Positions 9,686-19,001 are shown, counted from the stretch's first letter. The stretch is DNA of 64,000 nt from Candidatus Polarisedimenticolia bacterium (GCA_036001465.1 DASYUH010000022.1:62001-126000), one strand, 5' to 3'. The notes: generated by a model not told the origin, from the sequence alone. A program made the numbers and translations.

Positions 9686-11167
9686 CTACGCCTGGTCTCC
9701 GTAGACCGTGAAGTGCCAGCCCTTGCGCGCTTCGCCCGACAGGTCCGCCATCACGTGCTTGACGTTGGTGTATTCCTCGAACGCGTAGCGCGACAGGTCC
9801 GCGCCGAAGCCCGATTTCTTGACGCCGCCATGCGGCATCTCCGAGGCGAGCGGCAGGTGGTCGTTGATCCAGACCTCACCGAATTCCAGTTCGCGGGAGA
9901 CGCGCAGCGCGCGCGTGACATCCGAGGTCCAGATGGACGAGGCCAGGCCGTACTCGACCCCGTTCGCCTTCTGGACGATTTCCTCCTCGGTGTCGAATGA
10001 CATGACGACGACCGCGGGGCCGAAGATCTCCTTCTGCACCACCTCGTCCTCGTGCTTCGCCTTGGCCAGCACGGTCGGCTGGTAGAAGAAGCCGGGGCCG
10101 TCGAGCGGCTTGCCTCCCGTCAGGACCTCGACGCCGGCCTTGCGGGCCCGATCCACGAACCCCGCCACGCGCTCGCGCTGCTCCTTCGAGATCAGCGGCC
10201 CGATGTCGGTCGTGGGCTTCAGCGGGTCCCCCACCCGGATCTTCTTGACGTGCCCGACGAAGTCGTCGACGAACTGCTTGTACTTCGATTTCTGGACGTA
10301 GATCCGCGTCGCCGCCGTGCAGTCCTGCCCCGTGTTGACGAAGCCGGCGACCACCGCCCCCTGCACCGCCGCGTCGAGGTTCGCGTCCTCGAACACGATG
10401 AACGGGGCCTTCCCGCCCAGCTCGAGGTGCAGGCGCTTCACGGAAGAGGCCGCCTGCTCCATGATCTTCTTGCCGGTCGCCGTGTCGCCGGTCAGGGAGA
10501 TCATGTTGACGTCGTCGTGCCGGCACAGGGCGCCGCCGATTTCGGCCCCCGGACCGGTGACCACGTTGAACACCCCCTCCGGAATGCCGACCGCCAGGGC
10601 CGCCTTGGCGATCTCGATGGCGGTGAACGGCGTGTTCGACGCCGGCTTCAGGACGACGGTGTTCCCCGCCGCCAGGGCCGGCCCGATCTTCCAGGCGGCC
10701 ATCAGGTACGGGTAGTTCCAGGGGGCGATCGATCCGATGACGCCGACCGGCTCGCGGCGGATGATGCTGGTGTAGCCGGCCGCGTACTCGCCGGCCGAGG
10801 TCCCTTCCAGGACGCGCGCCTGGGCCCCCATGAAGCGGATGTTGTCGTTGGCGAACGGCAGGTCGGAGTTGAGCGACAGCTTCAGCGGCTTGCCGGTCTG
10901 GCTGGTCTCCATCTCCCCCAGGCGCTGGACGTCCTTGTCGAGCGCGTCCGCCAGCTTCAGCAGCAGGCCGCTGCGCTCCGCGGGGGTGAGGCGCGACCAT
11001 TTCCTGTAGGCCTGGCGCGCCGCCTTGACCGCCTTTTCGACGTCCTCGGCCGTCCCCTTCGGCACGCTGCCGGCAGGCTTTTCGCTGGCCGGGTTGATCA
11101 CGTCCGTCCGCTGCCGCGAAACGGACTCCACTTCCTTGCCGTCGATGATCATCTTGAGATCGGTCAT
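9686..11167 (-). CDS. Aldehyde dehydrogenase, gamma-aminobutyraldehyde/betaine aldehyde type
   Basis: NAD(P)-dependent aldehyde dehydrogenase, 493 aa. Catalytic elements are all present: APWNYP with the Asn, LELGGK with the general-base Glu, and GQDCTA with the nucleophilic Cys. The sequence around these (AGEYAAGYTSIIRREPVGV, SSVKRLHLELGGK) is close to E. coli PatD, which oxidises 4-aminobutyraldehyde in putrescine breakdown; substrate remains an inference. GGAGG lies 7 nt before the ATG at 11167, so this start is better than the in-frame ATG at 11185. It is divergent from the hybrid kinase gene; a TTACC/GGTAA element lies between them. Confidence 0.9.
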   Translation of the reverse strand: MTDLKMIIDGKEVESVSRQRTDVINPASEKPAGSVPKGTAEDVEKAVKAARQAYRKWSRLTPAERSGLLLKLADALDKDVQRLGEMETSQTGKPLKLSLNSDLPFANDNIRFMGAQARVLEGTSAGEYAAGYTSIIRREPVGVIGSIAPWNYPYLMAAWKIGPALAAGNTVVLKPASNTPFTAIEIAKAALAVGIPEGVFNVVTGPGAEIGGALCRHDDVNMISLTGDTATGKKIMEQAASSVKRLHLELGGKAPFIVFEDANLDAAVQGAVVAGFVNTGQDCTAATRIYVQKSKYKQFVDDFVGHVKKIRVGDPLKPTTDIGPLISKEQRERVAGFVDRARKAGVEVLTGGKPLDGPGFFYQPTVLAKAKHEDEVVQKEIFGPAVVVMSFDTEEEIVQKANGVEYGLASSIWTSDVTRALRVSRELEFGEVWINDHLPLASEMPHGGVKKSGFGADLSRYAFEEYTNVKHVMADLSGEARKGWHFTVYGDQA

Positions 11168-11219
11168 GGCGCGGGCCTCCTTCATTTCACTATGAGAACC
11201 GTTGGCGATGGGGATAACT

Positions 11220-11253
11220 TTACCAGAATCCGGGCCCGATTACCGAATGGTAA
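11220..11253. promoter_or_regulatory. Candidate operator: repeated TTACC / GGTAA
   Basis: Between the divergent dehydrogenase and kinase genes, TTACC occurs at 11220-11224 and 11240-11244, 20 bp apart (two helical turns). The second copy forms an inverted repeat with GGTAA at 11249-11253 (4-bp spacer). The position suits a transcription-factor site, but no regulator is identified. Confidence 0.3.
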
Positions 11254-11268
11254 CCGGCTTGCCGCATC

Positions 11269-13380
11269 ATGTTGGGGGAAATATATTTCCGCCGAGCGTT
11301 GACCGGAGGCTTGCGCGTGGCGCGTTGGTCCAGGGCCCTGTTCGCCGGCTTGGCCGCGGCGGTTCTCTGCCTGTGCGGAGTAGCCTGGCTCGCCTCCGCG
11401 GAGGACGCGGCCCGGCGCGAGGACCTGGAGCACGAGACCCGTCTGGTCGCCCACCAGTTCTCCACCCGCCTGCGGGGCGCGCTCGAGAAGTGCACGATCG
11501 CCCTGGGGCAGATGGCCAGCTTCCTCGAGAACAGCGAGACCGTGACCGACGCCGAGTTCCAGAGCTACAGCTCGGCCACGCTCCGCCAGGTGCCGCTCCT
11601 TCTGCGGATCAGCCGCCTGGACGCGGCGCTCAAGGTCCGCGCCGTCGCCCCGCCGGAGCACAACGCGGGGCTCGTCGGCGTGGACAGCCGGACCTTCCCG
11701 CCGGCACACGAAGCGGCCCAGCGGGCCAGGGAGTCGAAGGTGCCCGTCTTCTCGTCTCCCATGAAGCTCTTCGACGGTCCGCGCGGCTTCCTGCTCGCGG
11801 TGCCGGTCTTCAGGAACGGACGTTTCGAAGGCGAGGTCGTGGGGACCATCAGGAGCTCCAGCTTCATCTCGGCCCTGATCCTCCCCGCCGTCCTCGAGCG
11901 CTACGAGGAGATCGTCCTCGGCTCGGGCGTCCACCTGCTGCCCGGGCCCCTGCCCGAGATCCCGCCCCCCTCCGAGAGGCCCACGGTCATCTCCGCCTTC
12001 AGCCTGGGGGGGGCCGCGTGGGAGGTGCGCCTCACGCCACGCCTGGACATCGTGAGCGACCGTCTCGGATCCGGCCGCGCGGCGTTCTGGACCATGGGAG
12101 CGCTCCTGGCCCTCCTCGCCGGAGGGGCGGTCGGGACGCTCAACTATTTCGCTTCGGGGATGGTCCACCGCGTCCGGACCCAGGACGAGGCGCTGCGCCA
12201 GGCCAACCAGCGGCTCGACGGGGCCATGCAGCAGCTCATCCAGGCCGAGAAGCTGACCGCGCTCGGCGAGCTGGTCGCCGGCGTGGCCCACGAGATCAAC
12301 AACCCTCTTGCCAGCATCATGGGGTACCTGCAGCTCCTCATGGCGCGCGAGCTGCCCTCCGAGGTGAAGCGGCGGATCGAGACCGTCTATTCCGAGGCGG
12401 AACGGATGGCCAAGATCGTCAAGAACCTCCTGACGTTCGGCCGCAAGCACCCGCCCGAGAAGAGATACCTCGGCCTGAACGGGATCGTCGAGAAGACCAT
12501 CGAGCTCAAGGCCTACCCGTTCAAGGTGAACCAGATCCAGGTCGAGGCCGACCTGCAGCCCGGCCTGCCCATGACCATGCTCGATTTCCACCAGATCCAG
12601 CAGGTCCTCATCAACCTGCTCAACAACGCCGAGCACGCGATGGCCGAGCAGGGGCGTGGCGGGACGATTCGGTTCACGACGCGCGCGGTCGGCGGCCGCA
12701 TCGAGCTGCGCCTGACCGACTCCGGGCCCGGAATCCCGATCGAGGCCATGCCGCACATCTTCGAGCCGTTCTTCACGACCAAGAAGGACGGCAAGGGGAC
12801 CGGGCTGGGGCTGTCGATCTGCTACGGCATCGTCCAGGGGCACGGCGGCGGGATTCGCGTCGAGAGCGAGCCCGGCAAGGGGACGACCTTCGTCCTCGAC
12901 TTCCCCATCGTCGCGGCCCCGGCCGCCGAGACCGTGGCGTCCGAGATGCGCGGTGCGGGCCAGGCCACGCTGCGCATCCTGATCGTCGACGACGAGCCGG
13001 CGGTCTCCGGGTTCCTGCTCGAGCTCCTGACGGCGCGCGGGCACCGGGTGGACACCGCCGCGGACGTGCCGGAGGCGCTGCAAAAGATCGCGCGCGCCGA
13101 GCTCGACCTGATCATCTCGGACATGCGACTGCCCCGGGGATCGGGGCGCGACGTCCACCGGGCGGCGGCGCTCAAGGAGCCGGCCCTGGCGTCCCGCATG
13201 ATCTTCACATCGGGGGACGCGCAGGACGAGGACATCCTCCGCTTCGTGCGCGAAACGGGAGGCCAGATGGTGCCGAAGCCCTGCACCGTCGCGGAGATCG
13301 AGCGGGCAATCGGCCGGGCAATGGGCGCCGGGCCGGCTCCCGGGGGCGCCGCCACGCACAGGCCGGCAGCGTCCCGCTAG
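11269..13380 (+). CDS. Hybrid sensor histidine kinase/response regulator
   Basis: Membrane-bound hybrid kinase, 703 aa. A helix at about 20-43 and another at about 270-295 bracket a roughly 225-residue extracytoplasmic sensor region without a recognised name. A short coiled coil follows, then the HisKA domain with the phospho-acceptor His341 (GVAHEINNPL). The HATPase domain has the N box (NLLNNAEHA), G1 (DSGPGIP) and G2 (GTGLGLS). The C-terminal receiver domain has paired acidic residues (VDDEP), the phospho-acceptor Asp in ISDMRLP, a Ser/Thr in FTSGD and the Lys of PKP. No cognate DNA-binding regulator is adjacent. The stop overlaps the convergent GcvT-family stop in a shared CTAG. Confidence 0.92.
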   Translation: MLGEIYFRRALTGGLRVARWSRALFAGLAAAVLCLCGVAWLASAEDAARREDLEHETRLVAHQFSTRLRGALEKCTIALGQMASFLENSETVTDAEFQSYSSATLRQVPLLLRISRLDAALKVRAVAPPEHNAGLVGVDSRTFPPAHEAAQRARESKVPVFSSPMKLFDGPRGFLLAVPVFRNGRFEGEVVGTIRSSSFISALILPAVLERYEEIVLGSGVHLLPGPLPEIPPPSERPTVISAFSLGGAAWEVRLTPRLDIVSDRLGSGRAAFWTMGALLALLAGGAVGTLNYFASGMVHRVRTQDEALRQANQRLDGAMQQLIQAEKLTALGELVAGVAHEINNPLASIMGYLQLLMARELPSEVKRRIETVYSEAERMAKIVKNLLTFGRKHPPEKRYLGLNGIVEKTIELKAYPFKVNQIQVEADLQPGLPMTMLDFHQIQQVLINLLNNAEHAMAEQGRGGTIRFTTRAVGGRIELRLTDSGPGIPIEAMPHIFEPFFTTKKDGKGTGLGLSICYGIVQGHGGGIRVESEPGKGTTFVLDFPIVAAPAAETVASEMRGAGQATLRILIVDDEPAVSGFLLELLTARGHRVDTAADVPEALQKIARAELDLIISDMRLPRGSGRDVHRAAALKEPALASRMIFTSGDAQDEDILRFVRETGGQMVPKPCTVAEIERAIGRAMGAGPAPGGAATHRPAASR

Positions 13381-14573
13381 ACCGGTGTCTTGGTCTTCCT
13401 CGGCGGGCTGAAGAACGGCAGGTCCACGACCTTCACGCCCGCCTTGTGACGGGTCGCCTCGACGGTCAGCTCCATCTCCAGCCGCGTGCCGGCCGCGGCG
13501 TGTTCCGATCCGACGCTCGCCAGGGCGACCATCTTCTTGAGAAGCGGCGACCAGGTCGAGGAGGTCACCTTTCCGACCTGGGACCCGTTGCTGAACAGGG
13601 GGACCGCCGTGCGCGAGGCGGTGCTCGGCACCTGGGGCGTCAGCCCGGCAGACTCGAACCGCTTCTCCACCTCGGTCCAATCGACCTCGAGCCCGACGAG
13701 CCGGCGCTTCGGGCCGCGCCGATTTTCGTCGGCCAGCGCCGCGCGGCCGATGAAGTGCGGCTTGTCCAGGTGCACCAGCCGCCCCAGGCCGATCTCGTAG
13801 GGTGAGTATTTCTGCTCCGGGATGAGCGCCTTCTTGCTGCTGTTGTAGTCGACCTCGATCAGGATGAGCCCCGCCTCGATTCGGGAGACGTCCAGCGCCA
13901 GCATCCCCGCGGCGTGGATGTCGAACGGCCGTCCGTGTTCCATCAGCGCGTCCCATACCTTGACCGCCTCGCTCCACGGCATCCAGATCTCGTAGCCCAG
14001 GTCCCCCGTGTAGCCGGTGCGCGAGATGTCCACAGAAACGCCGGCGATCGTGCCGCGGGTCACCCGGAAGTACTTGAGGTTCGCGACGTCCGCCTGCGCC
14101 ACCCTCTTGAGGAGCGCGCCGGACGTCGGGCCCTGCAGCGCCAGGGCCGCCGTCTTCTCCGAGATGTCCTCGATCGTCACGTCCATTCCGAGCGCATTGA
14201 TCTTCAGCCACCGCAGGCTCGGATCGGCCGCCGTCATGCGGAAGGTGGTCTCCTCGAGGCGCGACACGGTGCCATCGTCGATGACCTTCCCCTGCTCGTC
14301 GCACCACGGCGTGTAGATGACCTGCCCGGGCGTCATCTTGGCCACGTCGCGCGTGATCACCCGGTTCAGCAGCTTCGCAGAATCGCGCCCCGAGATCAGG
14401 TACTTGAACAGCGGCGAGATGTCGATGAGGGCGCAGGCGTTGCGGATGGCGTTGTACTCGTGCTCGTGGTGCATCTCATACACGCTGACCGCGTAGTAGC
14501 CCGACCATTCGCGATAGTTGAGGCTCTCGCAGAGCCGGAAGGTCCTGTCATGAACTGCCGTTCCGATGGGCAC
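13377..14573 (-). CDS. Aminomethyltransferase (GcvT) family protein
   Basis: A folate-binding GcvT/DmdA-fold protein of 398 aa. Family features include CALIDISPLFKYLISGRDS near the N-terminus, IYTPWCDEQGKVIDDG, ALQGPTSG, and RTGYTGDLGYEIW, the counterpart of the conserved RTGYTGE segment of GcvT. The remaining glycine-cleavage genes (H and P proteins) are not nearby, so a demethylase or other tetrahydrofolate-dependent one-carbon role is more likely than glycine cleavage. It starts with GTG at 14573, preceded by GGAGG with a 7-nt spacing. The stop shares a CTAG with the convergent kinase gene. Confidence 0.85.
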   Translation of the reverse strand: MPIGTAVHDRTFRLCESLNYREWSGYYAVSVYEMHHEHEYNAIRNACALIDISPLFKYLISGRDSAKLLNRVITRDVAKMTPGQVIYTPWCDEQGKVIDDGTVSRLEETTFRMTAADPSLRWLKINALGMDVTIEDISEKTAALALQGPTSGALLKRVAQADVANLKYFRVTRGTIAGVSVDISRTGYTGDLGYEIWMPWSEAVKVWDALMEHGRPFDIHAAGMLALDVSRIEAGLILIEVDYNSSKKALIPEQKYSPYEIGLGRLVHLDKPHFIGRAALADENRRGPKRRLVGLEVDWTEVEKRFESAGLTPQVPSTASRTAVPLFSNGSQVGKVTSSTWSPLLKKMVALASVGSEHAAAGTRLEMELTVEATRHKAGVKVVDLPFFSPPRKTKTPV

Positions 14574-14715
14574 GCCGCTACCTCCGTGTTCCGCCGTCCG
14601 ACCTGCCGCGGGAGGGGCGCATCATAGCGCAGGGGCGGCGCCCGCTGCAACGGCCGTTGCGCGCTGGGAAACGCGAACACGGGGGGGCGGCCGGCGCCCG
14701 CCGCGGCGCCGGACC

Positions 14716-15495
14716 TCAGTCACACGGGACGATCCCCTTGGTGCAGCAGCACATGCCGCAGACGGATTCGACCGCGTCGATGCAACCCTGGTCCCAGTAT
14801 TCGCCGCAGCAGATTGGATCGACCGCGCAAATGCTGGCGACGCAGGTGGCGTCGAATTCGGGCTCGCACGCAGGATCGAGCGGCCCCCCGACGCGGCAGA
14901 GGTTGTGGGCGCACGTCCCCTGGAGCCCTCCCTGACACAACGGGGGATCGACGTGGATCCTGTAGAGGAACGTCCCGCCCTGGACGCGCTGGTTGAAGTT
15001 GAGGCCGGAATCCTGGAACACGACGCGCGCCTCGAAGACCGCGCTCGGCGGCGCATCTCCCAGAGGGCAATCGATCTGCATCTTCCCGGGGATGGCGTCG
15101 GGCTGGCCATCGGGGATCAGATCGATGCGGAGTCCGACTTGTCCTCCGAAGCCGTAGGAGACAAAGGACAGGAATTCGACCGCGAGCCATCTCCCTCGAC
15201 GCACCTCGTTGCCCGTGGCGTCTTTGTGCACGAAGGTCCCGCCGCCATGGGCCACCTTCGGCCAGATCGTGAAGGCTCCATCGCCCCGGATCTCCAGCCG
15301 GTCGCCATTGTCGGCGGCCATGATGACCGGATCGAAGTTCGGGAAGAGCGAGAGCAGGCCGACGAAGAACTCGTACGTCTCACCCAGAAAAGGATTGCCG
15401 CCTCCCGGGCTGGGGGGAGGCTTTCTCTGAGCCAGCGCGACGCTCGACACCAGCAACGCTGACAGCAGCACGACCAACGGGAGGAGTTTGCGCAT
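14716..15495 (-). CDS. Secreted protein with Cys-rich C-terminus
   Basis: A 259-aa exported protein with a classical signal peptide (MRKLLPLVVLLSALLVSSVALA). The middle region is beta-rich and not recognised. The last 70 residues hold about 14 Cys, including a segment of the form CVASICAVDPICCGEYWDQGC. This Cys-x-x-x-Cys...CC...WD-x-x-Cys pattern recurs in extracellular proteins of myxobacteria, planctomycetes and acidobacteria and is presumably disulfide-bonded. AGGAGG stands before the ATG and a good promoter lies at 15537-15565. Function unknown. Confidence 0.75.
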   Translation of the reverse strand: MRKLLPLVVLLSALLVSSVALAQRKPPPSPGGGNPFLGETYEFFVGLLSLFPNFDPVIMAADNGDRLEIRGDGAFTIWPKVAHGGGTFVHKDATGNEVRRGRWLAVEFLSFVSYGFGGQVGLRIDLIPDGQPDAIPGKMQIDCPLGDAPPSAVFEARVVFQDSGLNFNQRVQGGTFLYRIHVDPPLCQGGLQGTCAHNLCRVGGPLDPACEPEFDATCVASICAVDPICCGEYWDQGCIDAVESVCGMCCCTKGIVPCD

Positions 15496-15536
15496 GGTGC
15501 ACCTCCTGGTTCGTGGCGGAAGTCTTGGTTGGATTC

Positions 15537-15565
15537 TATATACCGCGATCCTCTCCCTCCTGCAA
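15537..15565 (-). promoter_or_regulatory. Promoter of the secreted Cys-rich protein gene
   Basis: Reading the minus strand, TTGCAG (15565-15560), a 17-bp spacer and TATATA (15542-15537) precede the gene. The transcription start would be near 15530, giving a leader of about 35 nt that includes the AGGAGG ribosome site. Confidence 0.55.
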
Positions 15566-15717
15566 TACCAGTGGATACCCGCGGATGCACGCCGGTGGAT
15601 CCCCTTCCCGGCCTGAGAGGACGGGAGGCTCGCGAAGGGCGACGGGGGGTCCGGGACAGGCTCCCGGGCGGGGTGTTGCGGCCCGTGAAATGGGGCCGGC
15701 GCCCGTGTTTTTCACTC

Positions 15718-15746
15718 TTGCGCCAAGAGCGCGCGGCTCGTAGAAT
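15718..15746 (+). promoter_or_regulatory. Promoter of the tandem oxidoreductase operon
   Basis: TTGCGC (15718-15723), a 17-bp spacer and TAGAAT (15741-15746) precede the first PYROXD2-like gene, whose ATG is at 15801. It is divergent from the promoter at 15537-15565. The rest of the 305-bp gap (15496-15800) shows nothing else convincing. Confidence 0.5.
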
Positions 15747-15800
15747 GAGCGCCTCATTTCACATGACGCGGCTCCGGTTCACGGGCTGAGAAGGGGTGCG

Positions 15801-17396
15801 ATGGCGACCAAGTACGACGCGATCATCGTCGGGGGCGGGCACAACGGGCTGGTGAACGCCGCCTACCTGGCGCGCGCCGGCAAGAAGGTCCTGGTCCTCG
15901 AGCGCCGCCACGTCCTGGGCGGCGCCGCGGTGACCGAGGAGATCTTCCCCGGATTCAAGTTCTCGGTCTGCTCCTACGTCGTCTCGCTGCTGCGCCCGGA
16001 GATCATCCGCGAGCTCGACCTGCCGCGCCACGGCCTGGAGATCCTGCCGCTCGACGGCACGATGACGCCGATGCCGAGCGGCGACTACCTGTGGCGCGTC
16101 AACGACCACGCCAAGACGATGCGCGAGATCAGGCGCCACTCGCGCGCCGACGCCGACGCCTACGAAGAGTTCGGCAAGGCGATGGTGGCGATGTGCCGCT
16201 TCGTCAAGCCGATCCTGAGCATGACGCCGCCCGACCCGACGACGCTCAACCCGCGCGACCTGATGAAGCTTCTGTTCCTCGGCCGCCGCTTCCAGGGGCT
16301 GTCCAGCGAGGACAAGTACAACCAGATCCAGCTCATGACGATGAGCGCCATCGATTTCCTGGACCAGTGGTTCGAGACCGACGTCCTCAAGGCGACGATG
16401 TCGGCCTCGGGGATCATCGGCACGTTCCTCGGGGTGCGCTCGCCCGGCACCGCCTACGTCCTTCTGCACCACTACATGGGGGAGATCGACGGGGCGTTCC
16501 GCTCCTGGGGCTTCGCGCGGGGCGGCACCGGGGCCATCTCGAACGCCATCGCCATGGCGGCGCGCGAGGCGGGGGTGGAGATCCGCACGAAGGCCCCCAT
16601 CGAGAAGATCCTGGTCAAGCACGGCAAGGCGATGGGGGTCGTCCTGCAGAACGGCGACGAGATCCTGGCCGACGTCGTGTCCTCGAGCGTCGATCCGAAC
16701 CGCACGTTCCTGAAGATGATCGACGCCAAGGATCTGCCGTCCGATTTCATCGACGAGGTGAAGCGCTACAAGTTCCGCGGCTCGAGCGGCAAGGTCAACC
16801 TGGCGCTCGACGGCCTGCCCGATTTCACCTGCATCCCGGGTCCCGGGGCCCATCTCAGAGGGGCCATCTCGATCTCGCCGAGCGTCGAGTACATGGAGCG
16901 GGCGTATGACGAAGCGAAGTACGGCGCCTATTCCAGCCGCCCGTACATCGACATGGTCATCCCGTCCCTGACCGATCCGTCGGTGGCGCCGCCGGGAAAG
17001 CACATCCTCTCCTGCTTCGTGCAGTACGCCCCGTTCAAGCTGAAGGAGGGGCCCGAGGCGTGGGAGGGAAAGCGCGAGCAGTTCGGCGACACGGTCGTCG
17101 ACACCATCGCGCAGTACGCCCCGAACATCAAGAAGATCATCGTCGGCCGCCAGGTCGTGACGCCCCTGGACCTCGACCGCGAGTTCGGCCTGACCGAGGG
17201 GAACATCTTCCAGGGGGAGCTGTCGCTCGAGCAGCTCTTCTTCCTGCGCCCCATCCCCGGCTGGGCGAAGTACCGGACGCCGATCAAGAACCTCTACATG
17301 TGCGGCTCGGCGACCCACCCGGGCGGCGGCATCATGGGGGCGAACGGGCGGATCGCCGCCATGGAAATCCTGAAGGACTGGGGAGGGACGCCCTAG
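15801..17396 (+). CDS. FAD-dependent oxidoreductase, phytoene desaturase/PYROXD2-like (copy 1)
   Basis: A 531-aa flavoprotein of the amine oxidase/phytoene desaturase superfamily. The N-terminal FAD-binding Rossmann motif is IIVGGGHNGLVNAAYLARAG, followed by VLVLERR and LGGAAVTEE. The C-terminal FAD-contact segment NLYMCGSATHPGGGIMGANG is intact. Overall it resembles the PYROXD2 group rather than CrtI, because the Pro-Gly-Gly-G ending and the long middle match that family. The reaction is unknown. GAAGGGG lies 5 nt before the ATG. It is followed after 3 bp by a clear paralogue on the same strand. Confidence 0.87.
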   Translation: MATKYDAIIVGGGHNGLVNAAYLARAGKKVLVLERRHVLGGAAVTEEIFPGFKFSVCSYVVSLLRPEIIRELDLPRHGLEILPLDGTMTPMPSGDYLWRVNDHAKTMREIRRHSRADADAYEEFGKAMVAMCRFVKPILSMTPPDPTTLNPRDLMKLLFLGRRFQGLSSEDKYNQIQLMTMSAIDFLDQWFETDVLKATMSASGIIGTFLGVRSPGTAYVLLHHYMGEIDGAFRSWGFARGGTGAISNAIAMAAREAGVEIRTKAPIEKILVKHGKAMGVVLQNGDEILADVVSSSVDPNRTFLKMIDAKDLPSDFIDEVKRYKFRGSSGKVNLALDGLPDFTCIPGPGAHLRGAISISPSVEYMERAYDEAKYGAYSSRPYIDMVIPSLTDPSVAPPGKHILSCFVQYAPFKLKEGPEAWEGKREQFGDTVVDTIAQYAPNIKKIIVGRQVVTPLDLDREFGLTEGNIFQGELSLEQLFFLRPIPGWAKYRTPIKNLYMCGSATHPGGGIMGANGRIAAMEILKDWGGTP

Positions 17397-17399
17397 CCC

Positions 17400-19001
17400 A
17401 TGGCCGCGAAGCGCGACGTCGTCATCATCGGTGGCGGGCACAACGGGCTGGTGACCGCCTTCTATCTCGCCCGCGCGGGCAAGAAGCCGCTCGTCCTCGA
17501 GAGGCGCCCGGTCGTCGGCGGCGCCGCCATCACCGACGAGTTCCATCCGGGATTCAAGGTGCCGACGCTGGCCCACACGCTCGGGCCGCTGCGCCCCGAC
17601 GTGGCGCGCGACATGGCCCTCGAGCGCCACGGACTGCAGATCATCCGTCCCGAGGTGCGCGTCTTCGCCCCCCATCCCGACGGCCGCGCTCTCTTCCTGT
17701 ACGACGACGCCGAGCGCTCGGCGAAGTCGATCGCGACCTTTTCGGCGAAGGATGCCGCGAAGTACGCCGAGTTCCAGGGGACGCTCGGCCGCATCGGCAA
17801 GGTGATGGCCAAGGTGCTCGAGATGCCCCCGCCTTCGCTCGACCATCCCTCGAAGGGGGACCTCTGGAGCCTGCTCAAGGTCGGCAAGGGCCTGCGGGGT
17901 CTCGGAAAAAAGGAGATGTACCACGTCCTGCGCTGGGGCCCGATGGCGGTCGCCGACCTGGTGGCCGAGTTCTTCGAGACCGAGCTCCTGCGCGCCGTCG
18001 TCGCCGCGCGCGGCGTCTTCGGCGCCTTCCTCGGCCCCTGGTCGGCCGGGACATCCGTCATGCTCCTGATGCGCGCCGCCGGCGACGGCAACCCCGCCGG
18101 CCCGACGCTCTTCCCGAAGGGGGGCATGGGGGCCGTCACCCAGGCGATGGCCGCCGCCGCCAAGCAGGCCGGCGCCGAGATCAAGACCGGCGCCGAGGTC
18201 CGCCAGATCACCGTCAGGGACGGCCGCGCCACGGGCGTCGTCCTCGCCTCCGGCGAGACGATCGACGCCGGCGCCGTCATCTCCAACGCCGACCCGCGCC
18301 GCACGCTCCTCGGCCTCGTCGACCCGGTCCACCTCGGCCCCGAGTTCGTCGTCCGGCTGCGCAACTACCGCTGCTACGGCACCGTCGCCAAGGTGAACCT
18401 CGCGCTGTCCGGCCTGCCGGAGTTCACCTCGCTGAAGCGCCCGCCCGCGGGCAGTCCCGCCGGCAACACCGCCCTCTCCGGCCGGATCCACATCGGCCCG
18501 GAAATCGACTACCTCGAGCGCGCCTTCGACGACTCCAAGTACGGCGACTTCTCGAAGAACCCGTACCTCGACGTCGCCATCCCGTCGATTGCCGACCCGA
18601 CCCTCGCCCCGGCCGGCAAGCACGTCATGTCGATCTACATGCAGTTCGCCCCCTTCAAGCTGAAGACCGGCGACTGGGACTCGCGCGCCGAAGCCCTCGG
18701 CGACACGGTCGTGAACACCCTCTCCCAGTACGCACCCAACTTGAAGAGCCTCATCCTCCAGGGCCAGGTGATCACGCCCAAGGGTCTCGAGTCGAACTAC
18801 TCCCTCACCAGCGGCCACATCTTCCACGGCGAGCTGGCGCTGGATCAGATCTTCACCATGCGTCCGCTGCTCGACTGGGCCCGCTACCGGACGCCCATCC
18901 AGTCCCTCTATCTCTGTGGGTCCGGCACGCACCCGGGAACCGGGCTCACCGGTGGCTCGGGCGCGAATGCGGCGCGCGAGATCCTCAAGGAATTAAGGTA
19001 A
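17400..19001 (+). CDS. FAD-dependent oxidoreductase, PYROXD2-like (copy 2)
   Basis: A 533-aa paralogue of the preceding gene, beginning 3 bp after its stop. The FAD motif IIGGGHNGLVTAFYLARAG, the LERRPVVGGAAITDE segment, the EIDYLERAFDDSKYGDFS core and the C-terminal SLYLCGSGTHPGTGLTGGSG all align with copy 1. The substrate-facing middle region differs more. The pair probably arose by tandem duplication and may act on related substrates or as a heteromer (inference). It is the last gene before the cassette array. Confidence 0.87.
   Translation: MAAKRDVVIIGGGHNGLVTAFYLARAGKKPLVLERRPVVGGAAITDEFHPGFKVPTLAHTLGPLRPDVARDMALERHGLQIIRPEVRVFAPHPDGRALFLYDDAERSAKSIATFSAKDAAKYAEFQGTLGRIGKVMAKVLEMPPPSLDHPSKGDLWSLLKVGKGLRGLGKKEMYHVLRWGPMAVADLVAEFFETELLRAVVAARGVFGAFLGPWSAGTSVMLLMRAAGDGNPAGPTLFPKGGMGAVTQAMAAAAKQAGAEIKTGAEVRQITVRDGRATGVVLASGETIDAGAVISNADPRRTLLGLVDPVHLGPEFVVRLRNYRCYGTVAKVNLALSGLPEFTSLKRPPAGSPAGNTALSGRIHIGPEIDYLERAFDDSKYGDFSKNPYLDVAIPSIADPTLAPAGKHVMSIYMQFAPFKLKTGDWDSRAEALGDTVVNTLSQYAPNLKSLILQGQVITPKGLESNYSLTSGHIFHGELALDQIFTMRPLLDWARYRTPIQSLYLCGSGTHPGTGLTGGSGANAAREILKELR

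Noticed and set aside
11182-14307. Long minus-strand frame across the kinase gene
   Set aside because: High-GC antisense shadow of the hybrid kinase and GcvT genes; low-complexity composition.
15692-15712. GGGC/GCCC hairpin followed by five T as a terminator
   Set aside because: Only a 4-bp stem, just upstream of a promoter, with no gene ending there on that strand.
15759-18932. Very long open frame on the minus strand opposite the tandem oxidoreductases
   Set aside because: It is Arg/Gly/His-rich with no recognisable domain and mirrors the codon third positions of the + strand genes, which have clear FAD motifs.
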